64,000 nucleotides of DNA from Phycisphaerae bacterium. Its GTDB lineage: Bacteria; Planctomycetota; Phycisphaerae; Sedimentisphaerales; Anaerobacaceae. Positions 24,211-33,378 of this stretch are shown here, piece after piece. The stretch's first letter is position 1. Every line of letters begins with the position of its first letter. The notes beneath the pieces were generated by a model. The model was not told the DNA's origin, did not search any database, and saw only the letters and a list, made by a program, of their open reading frames with translations. Where the stretch lies: the NCBI GenBank assembly GCA_012744475.1, contig JAAYBV010000055.1, positions 62,001-126,000 on the forward strand, read 5' to 3'. Position numbers and translations under genes: made by a program.

Positions 24211-27204
24211 TCAGAACGGCTTGTGTACCGGGTCTTTCTGCCCGGCCAGCCAGAGAATCTCTTCCTCAGACAGCGCTCGATCGTAGACACGAACGTTGTC
24301 CATCTGTCCGTTCAACTCACGCTCGATCGAGCCATTGTTGTTCCAGGCGCCGACGGTGGCAGCGCCCAGAATCAGCGTCAGCGGCGCCGCGAAGGCTCGG
24401 GAGTCTTCGAGTTTGCCGTTCAGGTAGATTGCCGCTTCGTTGTCGGAGACCGTCAACGCCAAATGGACCCATGCGTTGGCCGACGCCACGGTGTCGCCCT
24501 GCATATCGCCGCCGGCCAGACCGTTGATTCCGGCGTTGGCCTTGCCGCCGGCGAGTTTGCAGTGGATCCCGCCGGCCGACCAGCCATCGCTGTTGATGCC
24601 CCCGGCGAAGCTGACGGAAGCCAGACCGACATTCGAGTACATCCACATCGAGTAGGTTCCCTGATTGAAGGTGGCGTTGGCGCCGCCGAGCCTCGGGATG
24701 GCCATCGCGTCATCGGTCCCATCGAGAACGAGTGTACCGGCGCTGACATATGCCTCATCCAGCAGCGTACCATCATGGCCGTTGCCGGAACTGTCGGCCG
24801 GGTCGCTCTCGAACGTGTATTCCGCCAGCAGGCCCGCCGTCCCCGGATCCGACGGTGTCAGCATTTCCGGCGTTCTCGGGTACAGGCGGATATCATCGAC
24901 GTAAACCACTCCGGCCGCACCAGCGCCCTCCACACCGACCGCCAGGCTCGTAACGTTGCGCAGGTTCCCGCCGACGGCCGACAGATCGATGTTCCACACC
25001 TGCCACTGGCCTTCCGCAATATCGGCCGCGGCGCCGTCGTAGACGACCTTCGTGCCGTTGATCTTCACGTACAACTGCCCGCCGTTGCCGGCCGCGCCAT
25101 AGAAGTAGAGCGAGAGACTCTTGAGACCGTTGGCGGTCCAGTCCTGTGCGTCGAACGTGTACTCAGCTTCCGACATGGTCAGACCCGCGTTGTCGTAGAA
25201 AAGGGGCATGGACTGCCGGCCGCCATGGACGGTCGTTTGTTCAGCGAACGGGGTATTGAGATGTCCGACCGTAGAGCCATTCTGAGGGTCTTCGAAGCCA
25301 TCGATCCACGTCTGGAAGATGGCCTTCCCGGCGTCGATGTCGTCGGTATAGCTCTCGAAATCATCCACGACCGCGTATGGCGGAGTGGAGAAAGTCCACA
25401 CATCGCCTTCCCAGATGGAAACGGCATCAGCCCCGTTCACCTCGTCAACGCGCCAGTAGTACGTCGCACCATATTCGATCCCCTCCGGCGACAAGCGGGC
25501 GACATCCACCGTGTCAACGAGTTCGAGTGCCTCCGGACTGGCGCCAAGGTACACGTCGTGAGACGCGGCATCGCGTCCCGCCCGCCAGCTCAGAAGAGCG
25601 TCCGGGTCCACGTTCGTGGCGCCGTCGGCCGGCTCGGGCTGTCGAGCCTGGGCAGGGATATAGAGGAAGCGGACCTCGCTCAAGCCGAACTGGCCCATCA
25701 TGCCCCAACCGCTGTTGACGTTCAGCCTGACATACCTGGCGGCCACCCCCGCCATGTCGATCGTGGTGTTGTGCGTGTAACCGCTGGAAGCAGTCGCCTT
25801 GGCCAGCTCGAAATCGCCGAGCGCCGTCCAGTCCACACCATCCTGCGAGTATTCGATCGTAACGCCTTTGAGACCGAACCCGAGAACCAGTTCGAACTGG
25901 ACGTTGTAGTTCCAGACCCAAAGTTCGTGAAGCTTGTAGACCCGGTCGAACTCAAACTGAATCCAGAGCGGCTCGGCTCCATCGGGGACCGCCAGCCACA
26001 TGTCCGACGCCGCGATCGAGTGCTGATCGTTGGCGTTGAGGCCGGAACCGTCGACGGTCTTGCCCGGAACGGCGTCGCCATCGGAGACACCGCTGGTGGT
26101 GGCGACAACGGCGGTGACCGGATAGGCCTGCGGCTCCGTCGTGAAGCTCCAGACCTTCCCCCGGTAGACCGTGAAATCGGGCGCGCCGTTGACTTCGTCA
26201 ATCCGCCAGTAGTAGGGTTGCGCAAACTCCAGCAAACCAGCGGGATCGTACGTTGCTTCGGCCTGCCCCTGGCTGACCAGGACCCCCATCGGATTGGTGC
26301 GGCTGGCCGCATTGACGTCGTCAAAGCCGGCGCCGAAGTACACATCGTGCGTCACGGCGAAATCGCCCGGCGTCCAGCTCAGAACGACCTCGCGCGGAAC
26401 ATCCGTCGCTTCGTCCTCCGGCCTCGGGTTCATCGCGGCGCCCGGCCCGGTCTGCCAGCCCAGAAAGCCCAGCGTCATGATCCCCTGAATCTGCTGCTGG
26501 TTCAGAACCTCGTCGAAAATCAGCACTTCATCCAACGTGGAGTCCGAGTACTCGGCCAAGCCCCCATTGAGCGAATTGTAGTTGCCGTTGATGGCAAAGC
26601 GACCGTTGCCGTCCCCGTGGTCAAACGCGCCCGAGGCACTGGTGGAATCGACGGCGACCGGCTCGCCGTTGCGGTAAAGAATCCCCGTGCCGCCGTCGTA
26701 GGTTGCCGCCGCGTGAATCCATTCGTCCAGAACGAAGGGAGTGGGATCGAAGATCTGAATGTCCCCGCCCGACACGGTGTTCACGATGATGCGAAGCTGG
26801 TCGTCGTTGTCGCCATAGGTCAGTGCATACGCTTCGCCTCCGGTCGATCCCCTTTGCATGGACAGGACCACCTGCCAATGCGACAGGATTTGTTGAGGCC
26901 TGCACCAGGCCATGAAGGTGATGTCCTGTTCGACCAGGAGGCCCGGTGGGGTGGGAGGACCGAAATCGACGTAGTCGCCCTCTCCAAGCCGCAGGGCTCC
27001 GCCGAACAGGCCTTCCCCCTCCGCAAGCCATTCCGGCGTTCCCCCGAGGGTGCCGATCAGACCGTTGCCGGACGAGTCACCGGCCGAGTTGCCGCTGCCC
27101 TCGTCGAAAAGCCAGGCACCGACCACTCCGGCTCGCGCACCGGGACTGATACAGACAGACAGAACGAAAACCAACGAGAGAATCGAGAATCGTGTTGTCT
27201 TCAT
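24211..27204 (-). CDS. Large secreted lectin-like protein: LamG, Fn3, F5/8, Fn3, CBM-like, LamG
   Basis: A 997-residue secreted protein with no catalytic domain visible. After the signal peptide (SPGARA-G) come a LamG/concanavalin-type domain (about 25-250, VVGAWLFDEGSGN), an Fn3-like sandwich (255-357, PYYWRIDEVNGAPDF), an F5/8-type discoidin domain (360-514), and a second Fn3-like copy (515-605, TYYWRVDEVNGADAV, clearly a duplication). A carbohydrate-binding sandwich follows (605-770, starting VVDDFESYTDD), then a second LamG domain (775-995) ending DPVHKPF, a tail I associate with Phycisphaerae LamG proteins. It probably binds polysaccharide at the cell surface for the enzymes of operon A. 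GGGAGG is well placed before the ATG at 27204; a longer upstream frame lacks a signal peptide. Confidence 0.85.
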   Translation of the reverse strand: MKTTRFSILSLVFVLSVCISPGARAGVVGAWLFDEGSGNSAGDSSGNGLIGTLGGTPEWLAEGEGLFGGALRLGEGDYVDFGPPTPPGLLVEQDITFMAWCRPQQILSHWQVVLSMQRGSTGGEAYALTYGDNDDQLRIIVNTVSGGDIQIFDPTPFVLDEWIHAAATYDGGTGILYRNGEPVAVDSTSASGAFDHGDGNGRFAINGNYNSLNGGLAEYSDSTLDEVLIFDEVLNQQQIQGIMTLGFLGWQTGPGAAMNPRPEDEATDVPREVVLSWTPGDFAVTHDVYFGAGFDDVNAASRTNPMGVLVSQGQAEATYDPAGLLEFAQPYYWRIDEVNGAPDFTVYRGKVWSFTTEPQAYPVTAVVATTSGVSDGDAVPGKTVDGSGLNANDQHSIAASDMWLAVPDGAEPLWIQFEFDRVYKLHELWVWNYNVQFELVLGFGLKGVTIEYSQDGVDWTALGDFELAKATASSGYTHNTTIDMAGVAARYVRLNVNSGWGMMGQFGLSEVRFLYIPAQARQPEPADGATNVDPDALLSWRAGRDAASHDVYLGASPEALELVDTVDVARLSPEGIEYGATYYWRVDEVNGADAVSIWEGDVWTFSTPPYAVVDDFESYTDDIDAGKAIFQTWIDGFEDPQNGSTVGHLNTPFAEQTTVHGGRQSMPLFYDNAGLTMSEAEYTFDAQDWTANGLKSLSLYFYGAAGNGGQLYVKINGTKVVYDGAAADIAEGQWQVWNIDLSAVGGNLRNVTSLAVGVEGAGAAGVVYVDDIRLYPRTPEMLTPSDPGTAGLLAEYTFESDPADSSGNGHDGTLLDEAYVSAGTLVLDGTDDAMAIPRLGGANATFNQGTYSMWMYSNVGLASVSFAGGINSDGWSAGGIHCKLAGGKANAGINGLAGGDMQGDTVASANAWVHLALTVSDNEAAIYLNGKLEDSRAFAAPLTLILGAATVGAWNNNGSIERELNGQMDNVRVYDRALSEEEILWLAGQKDPVHKPF

Positions 27205-27332
27205 GGTCCGGACCTCCCAAAACGACTTTTCTGTCAAGCCCCCACTACCGTTGACCGTTTCTCCTCGCACACGCATGGCTCTCCTCCAGAATATAACACT
27301 CGTTTCGCTAACCCGCAGCACGTCTCCAGAAG

Positions 27333-28061
27333 TCACATCGCGTACGGGATGTCCTTCTTCGGCCAAGCCAGCCGGAATCCGGCGTCCAGGTCATCCAGAC
27401 GCCGCAACAGCTCGACGTGGCCGTCGACAAAGACGATGTTCGCGCCGCCTCGATCAATGTCACCCGGCGCGTTGTGAAACGTCGCATAGTTGTCGATCTG
27501 CCTCTCGGCGTTGCCCACGGTGAAATGCGTGTCGTTGAAGGGCGCGATGCTGTACCCTTCGATGATCCAGGTGTTTTCTTCCGTGAACACGATCACCTGC
27601 GACGGCTGGTAGACCTCGGTCTCTTTGGACACTCCGGTCACACCGGCGCCCAGCCAACTCGACCAGATTTCACCGCCCCGACCGACGTAGGAATTCATGA
27701 CGTAACTGACCGCCGTGTCCGCGTAGTCCGTTCCTTTGGCCAGCATGTTGAACTTGGGACACATGTGCACATCAAGCGCCTTCAGATACGGCCACAGCAC
27801 GCCCTCGGGTCTCTCGCCTTTCCGCACCCAGTCGTGTCCCTCGGACTTGAGCCAGGTCCACGCGTCGGGGAATTTGTAGCTGTTATCGTCCAGGTACATG
27901 CGCAGCGCGATGCCGTACTGCTTCAGATTGGCCCGACATCGCAAGGTGCGGGCCTGATCTCTCGCTTTGCTCAGGGCCGGCATGAGAATAGCCATCAGCA
28001 GAGCGATGATGGCGATCACGACCAACAGTTCGATCAGCGTGAAGCCTCTTCTCGTCCGCAT
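27333..28061 (-). CDS. Pseudopilin (prepilin-type leader), first gene of operon A
   Basis: A 242-residue protein beginning [15 protein letters not shown], a prepilin-peptidase leader with cleavage after the Gly and Glu at +5, followed by the hydrophobic helix and [18 protein letters not shown]. The C-terminal part contains [12 protein letters not shown], the DGH signature of these planctomycete pseudopilins. The ATG at 28061 is chosen because the leader must be short and GGAAAGGGG lies upstream. Being first in an operon of polysaccharide enzymes suggests a part in their secretion or in a surface fibre; the pattern recurs at 9780 and 63477. A promoter and AraC-type repeats lie directly upstream. 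Confidence 0.87.
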   Translation of the reverse strand: MRTRRGFTLIELLVVIAIIALLMAILMPALSKARDQARTLRCRANLKQYGIALRMYLDDNSYKFPDAWTWLKSEGHDWVRKGERPEGVLWPYLKALDVHMCPKFNMLAKGTDYADTAVSYVMNSYVGRGGEIWSSWLGAGVTGVSKETEVYQPSQVIVFTEENTWIIEGYSIAPFNDTHFTVGNAERQIDNYATFHNAPGDIDRGGANIVFVDGHVELLRRLDDLDAGFRLAWPKKDIPYAM

Positions 28062-28119
28062 TCGAACACCCCTTTCCGGTCCTGCCTCTTCCGGTTCCGC
28101 AAGGCTCCGTAGACTATCC

Positions 28120-28148
28120 ATTATGCTCTTTCGGTACACCCGCATACC
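28120..28148 (-). promoter_or_regulatory. Promoter of operon A (weak -35, good -10)
   Basis: On the minus strand GGTATG (28148-28143) and CATAAT (28125-28120) are separated by 17 bases. The -10 matches the consensus in five of six positions; the -35 is poor, as expected for an activator-dependent promoter. Transcription would begin near 28113, about 50 bases before the pseudopilin ATG. Confidence 0.55.
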
Positions 28149-28152
28149 ATGC

Positions 28153-28185
28153 CATTTTGCGCACGGGTACTGTCATTTTGCGCAC
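28153..28185 (-). promoter_or_regulatory. Tandem 12-bp direct repeat, 21-bp period: probable XylR/AraC-type operator
   Basis: CATTTTGCGCAC occurs at 28153-28164 and again, identically, at 28174-28185, exactly 21 bases apart (two helical turns). AraC/XylR activators bind such direct repeats in tandem, next to or overlapping the -35 box. Here the promoter-proximal copy ends four bases from the -35 of operon A, and the gene for a XylR-type regulator ends only two bases away on the other side. Confidence 0.6.
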
Positions 28186-28187
28186 CA

Positions 28188-29384
28188 TCATCGGCCACGC
28201 CGATGCTGCTGCCGATACTCGGTTGGACTGATCCCTCTCGCCTTGCGAAAGAGACGCGAAGCATGAGAAGCATCCGCAAACCCCAGAGCCTGCGCGATGT
28301 CCATCACAGACCGCCGGGACTCAATGAGCATGCGTGTCAGCAGTTCCAGCCGGACACGCTGAATCTCATCGTGAATGGAGTGGCCCACGACGCGGCGAAA
28401 CCGCTGCTCCAGCGCCCGGCGCGAAAGACTCGTGTGCTGCACCACCTGCTGCACAGCGATATTGAGCCGCGCAGCCCGGCGGATGAACCGCAGCGCCTTC
28501 ACGACATCCACATCCTCCATCGCCAACACGTCCGTCGATTGTCTGGCGGCTACGTGCGTCGGACGGATCCACAGCGTCGGCCGGCCCTTCTCCCGCCCCG
28601 CGATCATGTGATTCAGTGTTTCGGCTGCGTCATAGCCGATTCGTTCCAGGTTCGTGGCCACGCTGGACAGGGGCGGACTGCACAGATCGCAGATCAGAGT
28701 GTCGTTGTCCACGCCAACCACGGCCACCTCGTCCGGGACTTTCAACTGCTCCATCTTGCAGGCCTCGATCACCAGTTCGCCGCGGTCGTCGTTGCAGGTC
28801 ATGATGCCGACCGGCTTGGGCAAATCCCGAAGCCAATCGACGATCCGAGGCAGTTCCTGCTCCCACGTCCTCTCGGATGGCATGCCGGCTGGACGGTAGA
28901 CGTCAGTGTGGAAACCGGCTTGACCCACCTTGTCGCAGAAGCTGTCCCGGCGACGCCGCGACCACCACCAGTCATCGTACCCGCAATACGCAAAATGCTT
29001 CAGGCCCAGACTCAGCAGGTGATCGGCAGCCATGCCAGCGACGGCTTCCTGGTCCGTGATCACGTTGGCGACTCCGTCGATCACTTCCCGAGTGTATGGG
29101 AAACACACAATCGGCACGCCCAGCTTGACAATGGCCCGCACTTCCGGCGGCTCGCGCATGAGAATGCCGTCCGGCTTGAGCTTCTTGAGGACCGCCAGCA
29201 GGCGATGTTCCGCGGTGCGGTCACGGTATTCCAGGGGCCGGTAGAACGTCCAGAAACCCTGAAGCCGCGCGTACTCGGCAATCCCGCTGAGAATCCCGCG
29301 CGTGAACTGGCGGGAAGGATTAATCAGCAATGCGATTTTCGTACTCTCCGGCATCCGGTCGGCCCCCTGTTCCTCGTATGTCAC
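28188..29384 (-). CDS. XylR-type transcription regulator (LacI-like sensor plus AraC HTH)
   Basis: A 398-residue regulator. Residues about 15-285 form a periplasmic-binding-protein-like sensor (LacI/GalR family landmarks [31 protein letters not shown]). Residues about 295-395 form an AraC/XylS double helix-turn-helix: [18 protein letters not shown] and [21 protein letters not shown]. coli XylR has this same order and length and activates xylose genes when sugar binds. The GTG start at 29384 shares GTGA with the kinase stop, giving coupled translation; an ATG at 29354 is an alternative. As the last gene of operon B it probably activates operon A through the repeats just downstream of its stop. 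The ligand sugar is unknown. Confidence 0.88.
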   Translation of the reverse strand: MTYEEQGADRMPESTKIALLINPSRQFTRGILSGIAEYARLQGFWTFYRPLEYRDRTAEHRLLAVLKKLKPDGILMREPPEVRAIVKLGVPIVCFPYTREVIDGVANVITDQEAVAGMAADHLLSLGLKHFAYCGYDDWWWSRRRRDSFCDKVGQAGFHTDVYRPAGMPSERTWEQELPRIVDWLRDLPKPVGIMTCNDDRGELVIEACKMEQLKVPDEVAVVGVDNDTLICDLCSPPLSSVATNLERIGYDAAETLNHMIAGREKGRPTLWIRPTHVAARQSTDVLAMEDVDVVKALRFIRRAARLNIAVQQVVQHTSLSRRALEQRFRRVVGHSIHDEIQRVRLELLTRMLIESRRSVMDIAQALGFADASHASRLFRKARGISPTEYRQQHRRGR

Positions 29385-30904
29385 GATTCGCCTTGTTCCT
29401 CTACCCGGCAGACGTCCTTGAGGGCGGGATGAAGCTGTCTATAGGATCCATACCGGCTGTGATATTGCCGGCTGCGCTCAAGATTCGGCTCTACGACGGT
29501 ATCGAAACCTACGGCGGCGCGGACCGCCTCCGCGATATCCGGATAGTGCCCGACGGCGACCGCCGCGAGAATGGCGGCCCCCAGACAGGCAGCTTCCGTC
29601 ACGCGCGGAACGCGAAGCCGCATCCGGCAGATGTCCGCCTTCAACTGGAGCCACATCCTGCTGCGCGCTCCGCCGCCGACCGCGTGCAATTCCCCAAGCT
29701 CGACACCCGCCTCGCGTAGGAAGTCGAGATTGCTCCGCAACTCGAACGTCAGCCCCTCCAGAATTGCCTTGGCGATTTCGGCCTGCGTCGTGGCAAACGT
29801 CAGTCCCACGATGGCGCCCCTGGAGCGCGTGTCCGGCGAAGGCGTTCCCGCGCCGGCGAAATGGGGCTGCACCAGTAGATCGGTTGGACCGTCCGGTGCA
29901 CCGGCCAGGAGCAGATCGTAGGCATCCTGCCCGGTCTGTGCCGCCCGCGCGATGCAATCCTGACAGAGCGTGTCGCGGAACCAGCGCAGGACGAGGCCCC
30001 CGCTGTGGTTCAGCGTCATCGCCAGGTACAAGCCCGGCGCCACGTGTCGATAAACCGAAATGCTGCCTTCGCGCAGCTTCGGGTCGACCGCGGGCGAGCT
30101 CATCGCCACCTCGACTACCTCGGCCGTCCCGGTCGAGACCATCGCCAATCCGGGCCGGATCACGCCGCTGCCCAACGCGGCACAGGCCTGGTCGTGCCCG
30201 CCGATGGCCACGAGCATCGACTTTGGCAAACCGATCTCGCGAGCGACGGTCCCGTCGAGCGTTCCGGCGACCGCTTCACTCGCAGGCAGAAGCTCCGCAA
30301 GTCGGCGCGGATCGATCTGACAACGATCGAGGATGTCCATCGCCCAGGCGGAAGTCCCCAAGTCGTACATCTGGGTCCGCGACGCCAGGCAGTGGCTGAT
30401 GATGGCGCGACCGGTCAGGCGACGCAGAAAGTAGTCTTCGTAGAGCAGAAATCGCGCGGCACGGCTCCAGAGCGGCGACTCGTTTCGTCGAAGCCACAGG
30501 AGTTTGGTGACGGTGTTCATCGTGTGCATGGGCATGCCGGTGCGGCGGAAAAGCGTCTCAGGGCCGAACGTCTCGGCGAGCCAGTCGTTCTCGGCCGTGG
30601 TCCGTGTGTCCATGCCCAGGATCGCATGCCGAATGGGACGGCCCATCTCGTCGACAGGGATGATCGCCTCTCCCTGGACGGACAGGGCGAGGGCCTGGGG
30701 CGGGTCCGCCTTGCTCTGACCGACCGCCTGCGTCAGCGTCTCCATCGCCAGTTGCCAAACGCGTTCCGCATCCTGCTCGGCCCAATGCGGACGGGGCGTG
30801 AGCACCGAGTACTCGCGAGAGGCACTCGCGACCAGACGCCAATCGTCGCTGAACACGGCGGCCTTGCAGCCTGTTGTTCCGATGTCCAACCCCATAACCG
30901 ACAT
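29381..30904 (-). CDS. FGGY-family carbohydrate kinase
   Basis: A 507-residue sugar kinase of the xylulokinase/gluconokinase group. Both actin-like domains are seen: the N-terminal phosphate loop [11 protein letters not shown], the substrate region [14 protein letters not shown], the central [13 protein letters not shown] with the probable catalytic Asp, the second phosphate loop [10 protein letters not shown], and the adenosine motif [14 protein letters not shown]. It would phosphorylate the ketose or polyol made by the operon isomerase and dehydrogenases, in the cytoplasm. The substrate cannot be fixed by sequence alone. The ATG at 30904 is preferred to a GTG two codons upstream because GAGGTG fits as ribosome site. 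Stop overlaps the start of the regulator gene. Confidence 0.88.
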   Translation of the reverse strand: MSVMGLDIGTTGCKAAVFSDDWRLVASASREYSVLTPRPHWAEQDAERVWQLAMETLTQAVGQSKADPPQALALSVQGEAIIPVDEMGRPIRHAILGMDTRTTAENDWLAETFGPETLFRRTGMPMHTMNTVTKLLWLRRNESPLWSRAARFLLYEDYFLRRLTGRAIISHCLASRTQMYDLGTSAWAMDILDRCQIDPRRLAELLPASEAVAGTLDGTVAREIGLPKSMLVAIGGHDQACAALGSGVIRPGLAMVSTGTAEVVEVAMSSPAVDPKLREGSISVYRHVAPGLYLAMTLNHSGGLVLRWFRDTLCQDCIARAAQTGQDAYDLLLAGAPDGPTDLLVQPHFAGAGTPSPDTRSRGAIVGLTFATTQAEIAKAILEGLTFELRSNLDFLREAGVELGELHAVGGGARSRMWLQLKADICRMRLRVPRVTEAACLGAAILAAVAVGHYPDIAEAVRAAVGFDTVVEPNLERSRQYHSRYGSYRQLHPALKDVCRVEEQGES

Positions 30905-30936
30905 AGGCACCTCGCATCACAGAGTGCGGCGCAGCA

Positions 30937-32286
30937 TCAGTCCAGTTGGATGGCGTCAAGCAACTCCAACAGTTCGCGGTCGTCGATCTGTCCGGCCATC
31001 CACCGGTCCTGGAGCCGCCGAAGAAGAAGCACAGTGGACGACTCGTAAAGCTCCACATCCTCGTACCGTATTGGGACATCCTGCCCGACCCGCCGGACCA
31101 GCCTGGCGCCTTTTGCCAGACCGATGGGCAGAAGGTTGTCGGCCTTGGCGGCCGCATATTCGTCGATCAGGCTGTAGAACGAACAGCCGCCGATGCCATC
31201 CAGGAGAACGCCGGGCTTAAGACCCTGTTTGGCTACGGCAAAGACTTCTGATACCAACCGATTCAAAGGGAACATGTTGGACTTCTTGCGGATCGCCAGC
31301 ATGGCACAGGTCAAAGGCACCTCTATGCTGCAGAGATGGTACGGGCGAAAGAGCGTGTAATACGGACCGTTGCCCATGTCGCGATAGACCAGCGCCTGAC
31401 GCAAACGCGGATGGTCCGTCGTCACAACGAGAAAGACACCTGGATGTACGCCTCCGATGCCATAGTCGACCACTCCGGCGCGATTGAGCACGCCGCCATG
31501 TTCCTTCAAAGCGAACGTCTCATGCAGCCTGTCGCGGCTGGTTCGCGGACCATGCATGCCGCGAACATCAGGCCGCAGTCCTGTGGCGTTGGAGACGGCC
31601 GCCATCTCGATCATCGTCTTGCTGCCGTCCACAAACTCGATCAACATGTTGGGATTGAGCCCTCGCCGCGCCGCTTCCCTGGCCCATGCTTCATCCGTCG
31701 GCCTGGCGTGACGATCCAGCGGATTGTTCTTGCCCTTGCCCGCCGCGACGATGGTGAAACCCAGGGCATCGGCAAAATCGTACAATTCCTTGCACGCCGC
31801 CGGCTCGTCGCCCGCTGCCAGTGCGTAGAGCGCCCCGTTTTGCGCCGCGTACCAGTTCAGCAGAGGTCCGACCGTGATGTCCGTCTCGACGTTCATCATG
31901 GCGGAGTGCTGGCCGTTCCGAGCCGCCAGCATGGCGGCGCGCGCCCCCACCTCGGGAACCCCCGTTGCTTCCAGCATTACCTCGACCTGCTTCATCGCGG
32001 TAACCACGCGAAAGTCGCGGGTGCACACCTGCTTGCCGGCGGCCACCGCGGCGTCGGCCTCGGCCGTCGAATCCGTCTGGACCACCTCGCCTTTGAGACC
32101 GGCGATGCGGAATGCCTCTCGCGCCCGCGCCAGGTTCACGTCCGCGATCACGGGGATGTCGATTCCCTTCATCATCGTGACTTGGGCGACGACGTCGACG
32201 CCCATCTGTCCGGCCCCGATCAGACCGATTCGTACGGGGTTATTCTGTCCGTGTCGTTCCTGAAGTTCAGCATTCAGACCAATCAT
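30937..32286 (-). CDS. Homoserine-dehydrogenase-like oxidoreductase with C-terminal SAF domain (COG4091 type)
   Basis: A 449-residue NAD(P)-dependent enzyme. The Rossmann dinucleotide motif VRIGLIGAGQMG is near the N-terminus. The middle part (GKGKNNPLDRHARPTDEAW, FVDGSKTMIEMAAVSNATG) resembles the catalytic domain of homoserine dehydrogenase-like proteins. The C-terminus (about 355-449: PIGLAKGARLVRRVGQDVPI) is an SAF-type domain as in sialate synthase antifreeze-like modules. This combination is known as a predicted dehydrogenase found in sugar and polyol operons, without a general assigned substrate. In this operon it would oxidise or reduce a sugar-derived intermediate. It begins three bases after the zinc dehydrogenase stop, with only a weak ribosome site, so coupling is likely. 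Confidence 0.82.
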   Translation of the reverse strand: MIGLNAELQERHGQNNPVRIGLIGAGQMGVDVVAQVTMMKGIDIPVIADVNLARAREAFRIAGLKGEVVQTDSTAEADAAVAAGKQVCTRDFRVVTAMKQVEVMLEATGVPEVGARAAMLAARNGQHSAMMNVETDITVGPLLNWYAAQNGALYALAAGDEPAACKELYDFADALGFTIVAAGKGKNNPLDRHARPTDEAWAREAARRGLNPNMLIEFVDGSKTMIEMAAVSNATGLRPDVRGMHGPRTSRDRLHETFALKEHGGVLNRAGVVDYGIGGVHPGVFLVVTTDHPRLRQALVYRDMGNGPYYTLFRPYHLCSIEVPLTCAMLAIRKKSNMFPLNRLVSEVFAVAKQGLKPGVLLDGIGGCSFYSLIDEYAAAKADNLLPIGLAKGARLVRRVGQDVPIRYEDVELYESSTVLLLRRLQDRWMAGQIDDRELLELLDAIQLD

Positions 32287-32289
32287 GGT

Positions 32290-33339
32290 TCATTCTTTCT
32301 CGAAGCAGATGAGCACCTTCAACGCATCGCCCGCCGCCGCCATTCGATAGGCATCGGCGATTTGACCCAGCGGAAACTGATGCGTGATGATCTTGTCGGC
32401 GGGCAGCGTTCCGTCGGCCAGCAGGTCGAGCGCCCGGCGATGAACGCGCGGATGGTAGGAGAAGGTCCCGAGTACTTCGATTTCGCCGTAGTGAATCTTG
32501 TTGCCGTCCAGCGTGGTCATCGGACTGGCCTTGGGCAGGCCGCCGAAGAGCAGGACTTTGCCGCCCTTGCGCACCATGTCTACGCCCTGCCGCTGCGTCT
32601 CGGCTACCGGATTGGCGCAGATCACGATGTCGGCTCCGAGTCCTTTCGTGAATTCCCTCACGCGGGCGACCACGTCCTCACAAGCCGCATCGACAATCAG
32701 ATCCGGGTCGAATCGCGCTGCGAGCTCCCGACGCCTCTCGCTGCACTCGGTGACGATGGTTCGGGCGCTGTGCATCTTGGCCACCGCGACGTGCAGGCAA
32801 CCGATCGGTCCGGCTCCCAGGATAACAACGGTGTCTCCCTGGCCGGTGCCGGCCCTGTCGTGCGTCGCCAGCACGGAGCAGCACGGTTCCGACAAGGCCG
32901 CGTGTGCAAAGCCCAGTCCTTCGGGCATGGGATTGACGACGCCGTTCTCCAGGATCTCGGGCGTCAGCGCCATCCGCTCGGCGAAGCCGCCTGGAAAGCC
33001 TGGCGTAATCCCCAGGAATTGCAGGTGGTCGCAAAGATTGTATCGCTCGCGCCGGCAGTAATAGCACTTGCCGCAGTGCACGTCCGGTGCAATCGCCAGA
33101 CGATCGCCCACGTTGAAACGAGTGCATCGCACATCGACCGCAACGACCACGCCGGACGCTTCATGCCCTGGAGTCACCCCGCCCGAGCCGGCCGGCGGCC
33201 CTTCCTTCCAGCGACGCAGGTCGGAGCCGCAAATCCCACACGCCTTGACCGCCAGAACCAGCCCGCCTTCCGGAACATCCGGTTCCGGGACATCGCGGAT
33301 CTCGATCTTCTGTGGTCCCGTCAGAAACGCCGCCTTCAT
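32290..33339 (-). CDS. Zinc-dependent medium-chain alcohol/polyol dehydrogenase
   Basis: A 349-residue MDR enzyme of the sorbitol/threonine dehydrogenase group. The catalytic zinc ligands are in ACGICGSD and TPGHEASG, with the third acidic ligand in LSEPCCSVL. The structural zinc loop has four cysteines (HCGKCYYCRRERYNLC). The NAD-binding motif is VVILGAGPIGCLHVA. It would oxidise a secondary alcohol of a sugar or polyol to a ketone in the cytoplasm. ATG at 33339 with GAGGAT upstream; a longer frame would add a non-homologous leader. The gene stands between the SIS isomerase and the SAF-domain oxidoreductase, so the two dehydrogenases probably act on successive intermediates. Confidence 0.9.
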   Translation of the reverse strand: MKAAFLTGPQKIEIRDVPEPDVPEGGLVLAVKACGICGSDLRRWKEGPPAGSGGVTPGHEASGVVVAVDVRCTRFNVGDRLAIAPDVHCGKCYYCRRERYNLCDHLQFLGITPGFPGGFAERMALTPEILENGVVNPMPEGLGFAHAALSEPCCSVLATHDRAGTGQGDTVVILGAGPIGCLHVAVAKMHSARTIVTECSERRRELAARFDPDLIVDAACEDVVARVREFTKGLGADIVICANPVAETQRQGVDMVRKGGKVLLFGGLPKASPMTTLDGNKIHYGEIEVLGTFSYHPRVHRRALDLLADGTLPADKIITHQFPLGQIADAYRMAAAGDALKVLICFEKE

Positions 33340-33378
33340 AAGCCATCCTCGATTTCGCCCAAGCGCGCAGGTCACACG

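Noticed and set aside
24187-27477. A 1,096-codon plus-strand open frame across the LamG-protein gene
   Set aside because: The minus-strand frame has signal peptide, ribosome site and clear domains. The plus frame is rich in Arg, His, Val and Asp with no family features and arises from GC-rich codon bias.
28153-28185. Two identical short repeats considered as a CRISPR remnant
   Set aside because: Only two 12-base units at a 21-base period beside a promoter; spacing and context fit a regulator site, and no cas gene is near.
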